NCBI RefSeq assembly: GCF_003290125.1
Contig: NZ_QMKH01000004.1
Location: 267,867 to 331,866, forward strand
DNA: 64,000 nt
Reading direction: 5' to 3'
Origin: Microvirga flavescens
Lineage (GTDB): Bacteria; Pseudomonadota; Alphaproteobacteria; Rhizobiales; Beijerinckiaceae
The first letter of the stretch is position 1. Each line of letters starts with the position of its first letter. Positions 56,314-64,000 of the stretch are shown piece by piece. Under the pieces are notes generated by a model. The model was given only the letters and a program-made list of their open reading frames with translations. It was not told the origin of the DNA and did not search any database. The position numbers and the translations under genes were made by a program.

Positions 56314-57966
56314 ATGAATTTTCAGCATGGAACCGAAAGCCATGAGATCTTCAACCAAACGCCGCCCTTGGTGGATTTCAATCCGATAGCGGCGAACCAG
56401 CCTCTTCTTGACGCTCTCAAGGCCAATGGCATCGACCAGGCCGACGCCCTGATCGCTTCCGGCGCGCGATGGGGGAGCGCCGAACGGTTAGACCTCGGGC
56501 GTCTCGCCAACGAAAACCCGCCGAAGCTGAAAACGCATGATGCGCGGGGCTATCGCATCGACGCCGTGGAGTTTCACCCGGCCTATCACGCGCTGATGGC
56601 CGCGAGCATGGCGGACGGTCTGCATTCCTCGACCTGGGAGGAAGGCGCCCCCGAACCTCCGCTCCCTCAAGGCCACCTCGTCCGCGCCGCGCTTCTTTAT
56701 ACTATCGCCGGCGTCGAGAGCGGCCATGTCTGCCCGATGACGATGACCCATGCCGCCATGGCGGCGCTCGCCGTCGCGCCCGAGCGGTTGAAGGAATGGT
56801 TGCCGAGAATCCGCTCGCGCGCCTACGACCCGCGCTTCATCCCCTTCTGGGAAAAGACCTCCGTCACCCTCGGCATGGGAATGACGGAGAAACAGGGCGG
56901 CACGGATGTCCGCGCCAACACGACCCGGGCGGAACCCGCAGGCGGGGACGAATACCGCCTCACCGGGCACAAGTGGTTCCTCTCCGCACCGATGTCGGAT
57001 GCGTTTCTCGTGCTCGCCCAGGCCTCCGGCGGCCTCACCTGCTTTCTGCTGCCCCGGCACGAGCCCGACAGCTCCGTCAACGGCCTTCGCCTGCAGCGTC
57101 TGAAGGACAAGCTCGGCAACCGCTCCAACGCTTCGGCGGAGGTGGAGTTCGCGGAGGCTTTCGCCTGGCGGATCGGCGAGGAGGGCAAGGGCGTGCGCAC
57201 CATCATCAACATGGTGCAGCACACGCGGCTCGATTGCGCGGTAGCGTCCGCCGGGCTCGTGCGGATGGGGCTCGCTCTCGCTGTGCATCATGCGCACCAC
57301 CGCAGCGTTTTTCAGAAAAAGCTCATCGACCAGTCCGCCATGCAGATGGTGCTGGCCGATCTTGCCCTCGACAGCGAGGCGATGACAGCGCTCACCATGC
57401 GGCTGGCGAAGAGTTTCGACGGCGCGGCCTCGGACGCGCTGGAAGCCGCGCACGCCCGGATCGTTACGCCCGCCGCCAAGTTCGGCATCTGCAAGGCGGC
57501 CCCTCGCCTGATCTATGAGTGCATGGAGTGCCTTGGCGGCAACGGCTACGTGGAAGAGAGCCCGATGCCGCGCCTTTACCGGGAGGCTCCGGTGAACGCG
57601 ATCTGGGAAGGCTCTGGCAACGTGATCGCCCTCGACATCCTGCGCGCCGGGGAGCGGGAGACCGACGCCGCCATGTCCGTTCTGGAGCAACTGGCGGGCG
57701 ACGCCTGGGGCCTGCCCGGTGTTGCGGAAACGGCGAACCTGATCCAGACCGCCATGCGCGCCCCGGACGCCGAAGCGCAGGCACGATTCATCGCCGATCG
57801 CCTCTTCACCCTGGCCGCCACCGCCGCCCTCGCCCGCTCCGCGCCCACCGAAATCGCCGAAATCTATGCCGCGACACGCCTCGCCCACCCCGCCCGCATG
57901 ACAGGTGCCAACAGGCTGGGGCCAGCGCTGAAACCCTTGCTTAACCGGGCGCTATCGCCCACATAG
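56314..57966 (+). CDS. aidB: Acyl-CoA dehydrogenase family protein, AidB-like
   Basis: Flavoprotein of 550 residues related to AidB, the E. coli alkylation-response protein. It opens with THE-type HEIFNQTPPLVDFNP, has GMGMTEKQGGTDVRANTT and GHKWFLSAPMSDAFLV in the flavin domain, and CMECLGGNGYVEESPMPRLY with IWEGSGNVIALD near the C-terminus. The E. coli protein binds DNA and may protect it or destroy alkylating agents. No Ada or AlkB gene is nearby, so induction by alkylation is not indicated here. Confidence 0.9.
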   Translation: MNFQHGTESHEIFNQTPPLVDFNPIAANQPLLDALKANGIDQADALIASGARWGSAERLDLGRLANENPPKLKTHDARGYRIDAVEFHPAYHALMAASMADGLHSSTWEEGAPEPPLPQGHLVRAALLYTIAGVESGHVCPMTMTHAAMAALAVAPERLKEWLPRIRSRAYDPRFIPFWEKTSVTLGMGMTEKQGGTDVRANTTRAEPAGGDEYRLTGHKWFLSAPMSDAFLVLAQASGGLTCFLLPRHEPDSSVNGLRLQRLKDKLGNRSNASAEVEFAEAFAWRIGEEGKGVRTIINMVQHTRLDCAVASAGLVRMGLALAVHHAHHRSVFQKKLIDQSAMQMVLADLALDSEAMTALTMRLAKSFDGAASDALEAAHARIVTPAAKFGICKAAPRLIYECMECLGGNGYVEESPMPRLYREAPVNAIWEGSGNVIALDILRAGERETDAAMSVLEQLAGDAWGLPGVAETANLIQTAMRAPDAEAQARFIADRLFTLAATAALARSAPTEIAEIYAATRLAHPARMTGANRLGPALKPLLNRALSPT

Positions 57967-58106
57967 GGGTTGCTCCGGCCGGGGTCGATTTGACTTGTCG
58001 GCGATCATCCACCACTTATCCGCACCCTGTGGCAGTCGGGGCTGACTGCTTTTTTCGTTGCCGTGGCAGCATGACGCTGACCGCGACTCCTGCCGGGAAT
58101 AGGTTC

Positions 58107-60818
58107 ATGAAGGTCCTCGTCGTCGAGTCTCCTGCAAAGGCTAAGACGATCAACAAATATCTGGGCAAGGACTACGAAGTCCTGGCCTCGTTCGGGCATA
58201 TCCGCGATCTGCCGGCCAAGGACGGCTCGGTGGACCCGGACGCCGATTTCCACATGATCTGGACCCTCGAGGACCGGGGCTCCAAGCGCGTTTCCGACAT
58301 CGCCAAGGCGATCAAGGGCGCCGAGAAGCTCATTCTCGCCACCGACCCGGATCGCGAGGGCGAGGCGATTTCCTGGCACGTCGTGGAGGCCCTGCGTGAG
58401 AAGAAGGCGCTGAAGGATATTCCCATCGAGCGCGTGACTTTCAACGCCATCACCAAGGACGCCGTGCAGACGGCCCTGCGCCAGCCGCGCGAGATTGATC
58501 AGGCGTTGGTCGATGCCTATATGGCCCGCCGCGCCCTCGATTATCTCGTCGGGTTCAATCTCTCCCCCGTCCTGTGGCGCAAGCTGCCCGGCGCGCGCTC
58601 GGCAGGCCGCGTGCAGTCGGTGGCCCTGCGCCTCGTTTGCGACCGGGAACTCGAGATCGAGACCTTCAAGGCGCGGGAATACTGGTCCCTCGTCGCAACC
58701 CTCGCCACCAAGGAAGGCGGCGTGTTCGACGCGCGCCTCGTGGGCGCGGACGGCAAGAAGATCACGCGCCTCGACATCGGCAAGGGCGAGGAAGCGGAAG
58801 CCTTCAAGCGCGATCTGGAACTCGCGACCTTCACCGTCGTGACGGTGGAAGCCAAGCCCGCCAAGCGCCACCCCTACCCGCCTTTCACGACGTCCACCCT
58901 GCAGCAGGAGGCCTCCCGCAAGCTGGGGCTCGCCCCGGCGCAGACCATGCGCATCGCGCAGCGTCTTTATGAAGGTGTCGATATCGGCGGCGAGACGGTC
59001 GGCCTCATCACCTATATGCGTACCGACGGCGTGGACATGGCCCCCGAGGCCGTGCACGCCGCGCGCCGCGTGATCGGCAAGGAATTCGGCGAGCGCTACG
59101 TTCCCGGTGTGCCGCGCAAGTACACGACGAAAGCCAAGAACGCGCAGGAAGCGCACGAGGCCGTGCGCCCCACCGACATGAGCCGCCTGCCGAAATACGT
59201 GGCGAAGTATCTGGAGCCGGAACAGGCCCGCCTCTACGACCTGATCTGGACCCGCACCATCGCGAGCCAGATGGAATCGGCGGAGCTGGAACGCACCACC
59301 GTCGATATTTCGGCGCAGGTCGGCCCGCGCAAGCTCGACCTGCGCGCCACCGGCCAGGTGGTGAAGTTCGATGGCTTCCTCACGCTCTACAACGAGAGCA
59401 AGGACGACGAGGCGGACGAGGATGAAGGCCGCCTGCCGCCCATGAAGGGGGGCGACCCGCTGGAGCGCCGCCGCATCGCCGCGACCCAGCACTTCACCGA
59501 ACCGCCGCCGCGCTATTCGGAGGCCTCCCTCGTCAAGCGCATGGAAGAACTCGGCATCGGCCGCCCTTCGACCTACGCCGCCGTACTGCAAACCCTGCGC
59601 GACCGCGAATATGTGCGCATCGACAAGAAGCGCCTCGTTCCCGAGGACAAGGGTCGCATCGTCACGGCGTTCCTGGAGAGCTTCTTCCGCCGCTATGTGG
59701 AATACGATTTCACGGCGGATCTGGAAGAACAGCTCGACCGCGTTTCCAATCACGAGATCGATTGGAAGCAGGTGATGCGCGATTTCTGGCGCGACTTCTC
59801 GGCAGCGATTGCCGAAACGAAGGAATTACGCACGACGGAAGTGCTCGAATCCCTCAACGAGCTTCTCGGCCCGCACATCTTCCCCGACAAGGGCGACGGC
59901 TCGAACCCGCGCGGCTGCCCCTCTTGCGGCAACGGCCAGCTCTCGCTCAAGCTCGGCAAGTTCGGCGCCTTCATCGGCTGCTCGAACTACCCTGAGTGCA
60001 AATACACCCGCCAGCTCGCCGCGACCGGCGTGAACGGCGAAGGCGACGCCACGTCCGAGGGCGGCCAGCCCGGCGTGAAAGTGTTGGGCGAGGATCCCGA
60101 CACCGGCCAGCAGGTCACGCTCCGCGACGGACGCTTCGGCCCCTTCGTGCAGCTTGGTGAAGGCGAGAAGCCGAAGCGTTCTTCGGTGCCGAAGGGCACC
60201 TCACCTTCTTCGGTCGATCTCGAAAAGGCGCTGAAGCTCCTCGCGCTGCCGCGCACGGTGGCGATGCACCCGGAAACAGGCGAGCCGATCCTCGCCAATA
60301 TCGGGCGCTACGGACCTTACGTTCAACACGGCAAGACCTACGCCAATATCGGCAAGGACGATGACGTGCTGGAGATCGGCGCAAACCGCGCCATCGACCT
60401 CATCATCGCGAAGGAAAGCGGTGCAGGAAACCGGCGCGGCGCAGCCGATCCCGGACGCCCGCTCGGCGACGATCCGACCTCCGGCAAGCCCATCGTGGTG
60501 AAGGCGGGGCGCTTCGGGCCTTATGTCACCGACGGCGAAACCAACGCGACGCTTCCCCGCGCTGTTTCTGCGGACGCCGTGACCTTGGACGAAGCCATCG
60601 CCCTCATCGCGGCCCGCCGCGCAGCGGGGCCGAGCAAGAAGGCGCGCGGAGGACGCAAGACCGCGACGAAGACCACCGCCAAGAAGACGGCAGCCAAGAA
60701 ACCTGCTGCGAAAAAGGCTGCGGCAAAGAAGCCTGCCGCAACTAAGACGGCGACAAAAGCACCCGCAAAAAAAGCCGCAACCAAGAAGGCTGCAGCGAAG
60801 AAGTCGGCGAAGGCCTAA
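58107..60818 (+). CDS. topA: DNA topoisomerase I
   Basis: Type IA topoisomerase that relaxes negative supercoils. From the ATG at 58107 (MKVLVVESPAKAKTINKYLG) it has 903 residues: the Toprim domain with ATDPDREGEAISWHV, the catalytic tyrosine in GLITYMRTDGVDM, one four-cysteine zinc finger (CPSCG and CSNYPEC), and several GRFGPFV/GRYGPYV-type C-terminal repeats. It ends in a Lys/Ala-rich tail of about 50 residues. Upstream codons in the same frame have no family similarity. Confidence 0.96.
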   Translation: MKVLVVESPAKAKTINKYLGKDYEVLASFGHIRDLPAKDGSVDPDADFHMIWTLEDRGSKRVSDIAKAIKGAEKLILATDPDREGEAISWHVVEALREKKALKDIPIERVTFNAITKDAVQTALRQPREIDQALVDAYMARRALDYLVGFNLSPVLWRKLPGARSAGRVQSVALRLVCDRELEIETFKAREYWSLVATLATKEGGVFDARLVGADGKKITRLDIGKGEEAEAFKRDLELATFTVVTVEAKPAKRHPYPPFTTSTLQQEASRKLGLAPAQTMRIAQRLYEGVDIGGETVGLITYMRTDGVDMAPEAVHAARRVIGKEFGERYVPGVPRKYTTKAKNAQEAHEAVRPTDMSRLPKYVAKYLEPEQARLYDLIWTRTIASQMESAELERTTVDISAQVGPRKLDLRATGQVVKFDGFLTLYNESKDDEADEDEGRLPPMKGGDPLERRRIAATQHFTEPPPRYSEASLVKRMEELGIGRPSTYAAVLQTLRDREYVRIDKKRLVPEDKGRIVTAFLESFFRRYVEYDFTADLEEQLDRVSNHEIDWKQVMRDFWRDFSAAIAETKELRTTEVLESLNELLGPHIFPDKGDGSNPRGCPSCGNGQLSLKLGKFGAFIGCSNYPECKYTRQLAATGVNGEGDATSEGGQPGVKVLGEDPDTGQQVTLRDGRFGPFVQLGEGEKPKRSSVPKGTSPSSVDLEKALKLLALPRTVAMHPETGEPILANIGRYGPYVQHGKTYANIGKDDDVLEIGANRAIDLIIAKESGAGNRRGAADPGRPLGDDPTSGKPIVVKAGRFGPYVTDGETNATLPRAVSADAVTLDEAIALIAARRAAGPSKKARGGRKTATKTTAKKTAAKKPAAKKAAAKKPAATKTATKAPAKKAATKKAAAKKSAKA

Positions 60819-60823
60819 AAGCA

Positions 60824-60850
60824 AAACGCCGCCCTTCTGCGGCGGCGTTT
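60824..60850. terminator. Bidirectional terminator between topA and a convergent small gene
   Basis: AAACGCCGCC (60824-60833) pairs with GGCGGCGTTT (60841-60850) around a 7-base loop. The A and T flanks allow it to work in both directions. Confidence 0.8.
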
Positions 60851-60878
60851 ATCCTGATCTGAGCAGCCCTCGGCAGAG

Positions 60879-61064
60879 TCAGAACGCGATGTACAGCGCG
60901 GCTGCCGCGATGAGCCCGAGGGCGATCCAAAGGAGATTGTAGGACGCGCGCTGCGCAACCGGCACAGCCTCCGGCTCGTTGAAGGCGAAAGCCTCGCCGG
61001 CCACGCGGGCGGTGCGGGTCAAGTGCAGGTTCTGCGCTGATCCGACGGTTGTTCTTGGCGTCAC
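60879..61064 (-). CDS. Small tail-anchored-type membrane protein, 61 residues
   Basis: Unrecognised short protein. A polar N-terminal half (TPRTTVGSAQNLHLTRTARV) precedes one C-terminal membrane helix (LLWIALGLIAAAALYIAF). GAGGGGAG lies eight bases before the ATG, and a terminator lies beyond its stop, which supports a real gene. Divergent from parE and convergent with topA. Function unknown. Confidence 0.6.
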   Translation of the reverse strand: MTPRTTVGSAQNLHLTRTARVAGEAFAFNEPEAVPVAQRASYNLLWIALGLIAAAALYIAF

Positions 61065-61295
61065 GTTCGAATCTCCCCTCTTTGACCTTGAGCTTAAACG
61101 ACCAACGTGAATGCGACCTAAACAGTTCCGATTGTGCGGAGCTGCCTTTCCGCTGTTTTCTCAGCCTCGCGAATATGCCATGAGGCTGCATCGCTTTTAT
61201 GACGGCGGCAATCTTTTCGTTTCTGTTTTGTTCCTGTATTCATGCTTTATGCGATATCGTGATAGGAACGCGAATCACCCCGGTCCCAAGGTTCA

Positions 61296-63353
61296 ATGAC
61301 TGACGACAACGATCTTTTCGGCGACGGCAGCGGCGCCAAGCGCGCCGCGCCTGCCAAGGCCGCAGCGGCCAAAGCCGCCCGCACCGCACCGAAGGCAGCT
61401 CCGGCGGTCGAGACCGATTACGACGCTTCCGCCATCGAGGTGCTGGAAGGGCTCGAGCCTGTCCGGCGGCGTCCGGGCATGTATATCGGCGGCACCGACG
61501 AGAAGGCGCTGCACCACCTCTTCGCGGAAGTGATCGACAACTCGATGGACGAGGCGGTCGCGGGCCACGCGACCTTCATCGAGGTGGAGCTGGAGGAAGG
61601 CGGCTGGCTGACCGTGACCGACAACGGGCGCGGTATCCCGGTCGATCCGCATCCGAAATTCCCGAAGAAGTCGGCGCTCGAGGTCATCATGACCACGCTC
61701 CACGCGGGCGGCAAGTTCGACTCGAAGGTCTATGAAACCTCGGGCGGTCTGCACGGCGTCGGCGTCTCGGTGGTGAACGCCCTGTCCGAGACGCTGGAAG
61801 TCGAGGTCGCGCGCGGGCAGACGCTTTATCGCCAGATCTTCTCGCGCGGCACTCCGCAGACGAAGCTGGAAACCGTGGGCCGTGTGCCCAACCGGCGCGG
61901 CACGAAGGTCCGCTTCCTGCCCGATCCGCAGATTTTCGGGAAAGACGCTCATTTCCTGCCACGCCGCCTGTTCAAGATGGCGCGCTCGAAAGCCTATCTG
62001 TTCGGCGGCGTCGAGATCCGCTGGAAATGCGCTCCGTCCCTTCTCGACGGCACGGACAGCGTGCCCGCCGAGGCGGTCTTCCGCTTCCCGAACGGTCTGA
62101 AGGACTATCTGGCCCGCGACATCGAGGGCAAGGAGCTCGTCTCCGATCAGGTCTTCTCGGGCAAGATCACCAAACAGGGCGGCCACGGGTCCCTCGAATG
62201 GGCCGTGGCGTGGATGGCGAACGAGGACGGATTCTCATCCTCCTACTGTAACACCATCCCGACACCGGAAGGCGGCACGCACGAGAACGGCCTGCGCATC
62301 GCTCTCCTGCGCGGCCTGCGCGATCACGCCGAGCGCGTGAACCAGCAAAAGCGCATGGCGGCGGCGACCACCGACGACGTGATGGCGACCTGCGCCTCCA
62401 TGCTCTCGGTCTTCATCCGTGAGCCGGAATTCCAGGGCCAGACCAAGGACAAGCTGGCGACGCTGGAGGCGGGCCGCATCGTCGAGGCTGCCGTTCGCGA
62501 TGCCTTCGACCACTGGCTCGCGGCCTCCCCGCAGCAGGCGAACAAGCTGCTCGACTGGGTGATCGACCGGGCCGAGGAGCGCCTGCGCCGCCGCCAGGAA
62601 AAGGAAGTCGCGCGCAAGACCGCGACCCGCAAGCTGCGCCTGCCCGGCAAGCTTGCCGATTGCTCCAACGCTGGCGCGGAGGGCTCGGAACTCTTCATCG
62701 TCGAGGGCGACTCGGCGGGCGGCTCCGCCAAGCAGGCGCGCGATCGCAAGACGCAGGCCATCCTGCCCCTGCGCGGCAAGATCCTGAACGTCGCCTCGGC
62801 GGGGCGGGACAAGCTGCACCAGAACCAGCTTCTGGCCGATCTCGTACAGGCGCTCGGCTGCGGCATGGGCTCCCAATACCGTGACGCGGACCTGCGCTAC
62901 GAGAAGGTCATCATCATGACCGACGCGGACGTGGACGGGGCGCACATCGCCTCCCTCCTCATCACGTTCTTCTACCGCCAGATGCCGCGCCTCATCGATG
63001 CCGGCCATCTTTATCTCGCCGTGCCCCCGCTCTATCGCCTCAGCCACAGCGGCAAGACGGTCTATGCCCGGACGGACGAGGATCGCGACCGGCACCTCAA
63101 GAGCACGTTCAAGGGCAGCAGCAAGGTCGAAATCGGCCGCTTCAAGGGTCTAGGAGAAATGTTGCCGAGCCAGTTGAAGGAAACGACGATGGACCCGAAG
63201 AAGCGCACGCTTCTCAAAGTCGTCATCGCCCCCGACGAGCGCCCCGAAACGGGCGATGCGGTCGAGCGGCTAATGGGCAACAAACCCGAAGCCCGCTTCA
63301 CCTTCATCTCCGAACGGGCGGCCTTCGCGGACGAGGCCGCACTGGATATTTAA
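61296..63353 (+). CDS. parE: DNA topoisomerase IV subunit B
   Basis: ATPase subunit of topoisomerase IV, partner of ParC. The 685-residue product has an Ala/Lys-rich N-terminal extension (about residues 10-35), then the GHKL ATPase (EVIDNSMDEAVAGHA, NGRGIPVDPHPKF, GGLHGVGVSVVNALS). The Toprim domain has VEGDSAGGSAKQARDR and IIMTDADVDGAHIASLL. It lacks the long insert of enterobacterial GyrB, and together with the ParC gene at the left edge this supports ParE. Confidence 0.95.
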   Translation: MTDDNDLFGDGSGAKRAAPAKAAAAKAARTAPKAAPAVETDYDASAIEVLEGLEPVRRRPGMYIGGTDEKALHHLFAEVIDNSMDEAVAGHATFIEVELEEGGWLTVTDNGRGIPVDPHPKFPKKSALEVIMTTLHAGGKFDSKVYETSGGLHGVGVSVVNALSETLEVEVARGQTLYRQIFSRGTPQTKLETVGRVPNRRGTKVRFLPDPQIFGKDAHFLPRRLFKMARSKAYLFGGVEIRWKCAPSLLDGTDSVPAEAVFRFPNGLKDYLARDIEGKELVSDQVFSGKITKQGGHGSLEWAVAWMANEDGFSSSYCNTIPTPEGGTHENGLRIALLRGLRDHAERVNQQKRMAAATTDDVMATCASMLSVFIREPEFQGQTKDKLATLEAGRIVEAAVRDAFDHWLAASPQQANKLLDWVIDRAEERLRRRQEKEVARKTATRKLRLPGKLADCSNAGAEGSELFIVEGDSAGGSAKQARDRKTQAILPLRGKILNVASAGRDKLHQNQLLADLVQALGCGMGSQYRDADLRYEKVIIMTDADVDGAHIASLLITFFYRQMPRLIDAGHLYLAVPPLYRLSHSGKTVYARTDEDRDRHLKSTFKGSSKVEIGRFKGLGEMLPSQLKETTMDPKKRTLLKVVIAPDERPETGDAVERLMGNKPEARFTFISERAAFADEAALDI

Positions 63354-63356
63354 AGC

Positions 63357-63385
63357 ACGGCGCGGGGCCCTCCGCGCCGTTTTTT
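63357..63385 (+). terminator. Rho-independent terminator of parE
   Basis: ACGGCGCGG (63357-63365) pairs with CCGCGCCGT (63372-63380), followed by a run of T. Confidence 0.9.
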
Positions 63386-63495
63386 ATTGGGCTGGTTTGG
63401 CCACCGCCTCCCGCCAATGTCCCGGCTCTGAGGAGGCAAGCAAGCTTGAAGCCTAGTGCTTGCTTTTCTCAGCGGCCTTAAAAAGCCCCTCAATA

Positions 63496-63532
63496 GCAAA
63501 CGGAGCCAACCTGTGAGGCTGACTCCGTTTGC
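63496..63532 (-). terminator. Hairpin downstream of the right-edge RTX gene
   Basis: GCAAACGGAG (63496-63505) and CTCCGTTTGC (63523-63532) form a perfect 10-bp stem. On the minus strand a CTTTTTAAGG stretch follows 14 bases later, so termination of the RTX transcript is plausible but not certain. Confidence 0.55.
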
Positions 63533-63566
63533 GTTTGCTGATGCTTTTGCGCCCGTATCTCCACCC

Positions 63567-64000
63567 TCAGATGGTGTAGAGGCTGAAGCTGGCGGCGGTC
63601 AGGGTCAGGCCGGCGCTGAGCTGGGCGAACTGCACCTGCGCGACCGCTCCCGAGCCGTCCGCGTCGTAGTACAACGCGCCCGTCGCGCTGTTGTACACGA
63701 TCCGCTGCGCCGACGTCGTCGCCGCCGCTCCGATCGTGAACGCGTTCGTGTTCAGCGCGCTGTTCACATAGGTCAGCCCCGCATCCGTCTCGTAGATCAC
63801 CACGTCCGGGAACGCACGGAACACATGCGTCTCAAGCTCAATCTTGTCTTCCCCGACCTTGAAGTCCACGATCCGGTCCACGCCAGACCACGGCGAGGCG
63901 TCGAACCGGAACACGTCACGGCCCGCGCCGCCCTCAAGCAAGTCCGCGCCTTCGCCTCCCACCAGCGTGTCGTGGCCGTCCCCGCCGTTCAGGTAGTCGC
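63567..64000 (-). CDS. RTX-type calcium-binding protein, C-terminal part (cut by window edge)
   Basis: The minus-strand frame is open to the window edge and ends at 63567. It encodes at least 143 residues: DYLNGGDGHDTLVGGEGADL and GGAGRDVFRF are RTX nonapeptides, then SGVDRIVDFKVGEDKIEL. The C-terminal domain has the pattern FTIGAAAT...RIVYNSATGALYYDADGSG and ends SFSLYTI, typical of type I secretion substrates. The same C-terminal arrangement is found in the RTX protein at 18299. The N-terminal part is outside the window. Confidence 0.85.
   Translation of the reverse strand, partial: DYLNGGDGHDTLVGGEGADLLEGGAGRDVFRFDASPWSGVDRIVDFKVGEDKIELETHVFRAFPDVVIYETDAGLTYVNSALNTNAFTIGAAATTSAQRIVYNSATGALYYDADGSGAVAQVQFAQLSAGLTLTAASFSLYTI

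Noticed and set aside
58005..59753. A 582-codon minus-strand frame inside topA
   Set aside because: Antisense shadow of a well-defined topA reading frame; its translation has no recognisable domain.
61065..61295. A tRNA or small RNA between the 61-residue gene and parE
   Set aside because: No cloverleaf pairing or T-arm consensus was found; the GGTTCAA before the parE ATG is isolated.

Overview
The window is a GC-rich, gene-dense stretch of chromosome from an alphaproteobacterium. It fits the order Hyphomicrobiales (Rhizobiales). The evidence is gene order (rpsF-rpsR-DUF2232-rplI, dnaB-alr-radA, panB-nnrU-TPR-der, pyrB-pyrC'-plsY-dprA), the protein families, and dispersed palindromes built around GATCAGAACAAGTGG. 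A Beijerinckiaceae/Methylobacteriaceae-type genome (for example Microvirga-like) is my best guess from memory, not something the sequence proves. No rRNA, tRNA, CRISPR array, transposase, integrase or prophage was seen.

Layout. 1-2910: parC (cut by the left edge) and recO, both on the minus strand. 3092-6729: an OmpA-family protein with a very long proline-rich region, then a membrane-embedded AraC-type regulator divergent from a small secreted protein. 6757-10469: a minus-strand block era-rnc-lepB-acpS-pdxJ. 11385-18160: a plus-strand core of rpsF-rpsR-DUF2232-rplI and dnaB-alr-radA. 18299-19468: a cadherin/RTX-type secreted protein. 19711-22671: cvpA-purF-SDR. 22758-26954: minus-strand DUF805, der, TPR anchor protein, panB, nnrU. 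27272-31716: a TRAP permease pair without a local binding protein, an acetyltransferase, an alpha/beta hydrolase and an ArsC/Spx-like protein. 31829-32851: an AT-rich orphan gene with a HEPN-type R-x4-H motif. 32891-38080: guaA, rsmB, a 48-residue lipoprotein, MAPEG, guaB. 38244-44292: MFS, dienelactone hydrolase, a secreted Cys-repeat protein, rlmE-ppx, aminotransferase. 44421-47240: the complete EF-P modification set (efp divergent from epmA-epmB). 47251-50214: luciferase-family oxidoreductase, arfB, AEC transporter, an 80-residue unknown. 50217-54277: dprA, plsY, pyrC', pyrB. 54368-57966: acyltransferase, PAP2 phosphatase, AidB-like dehydrogenase. 58107-63353: topA, a 61-residue membrane protein, parE. 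63567-64000: the C-terminal end of a second RTX protein, cut by the right edge.

How the genes work together. Most are housekeeping: DNA topology (parC, parE, topA), replication and repair (dnaB, recO, radA, dprA), RNA and translation (era, rnc, der, rsmB, rlmE, efp/epmA/epmB, arfB, ribosomal proteins), purines (purF, guaA, guaB), pyrimidines (pyrB with a degenerate pyrC'), vitamins (pdxJ, panB), lipids and envelope (acpS, plsY, lepB, alr, OmpA).

The accessory layer is thin. The items most worth a second look are the AT-rich HEPN-like gene beside guaA, the palindromic repeats that supply stop codons to the genes they abut, the membrane AraC/secreted protein pair, and the dihydroorotase homologue that has lost its metal-binding HxH. 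Start codons were chosen from Shine-Dalgarno matches, 4-bp overlaps and family N-termini, so they often differ from the longest reading frame.
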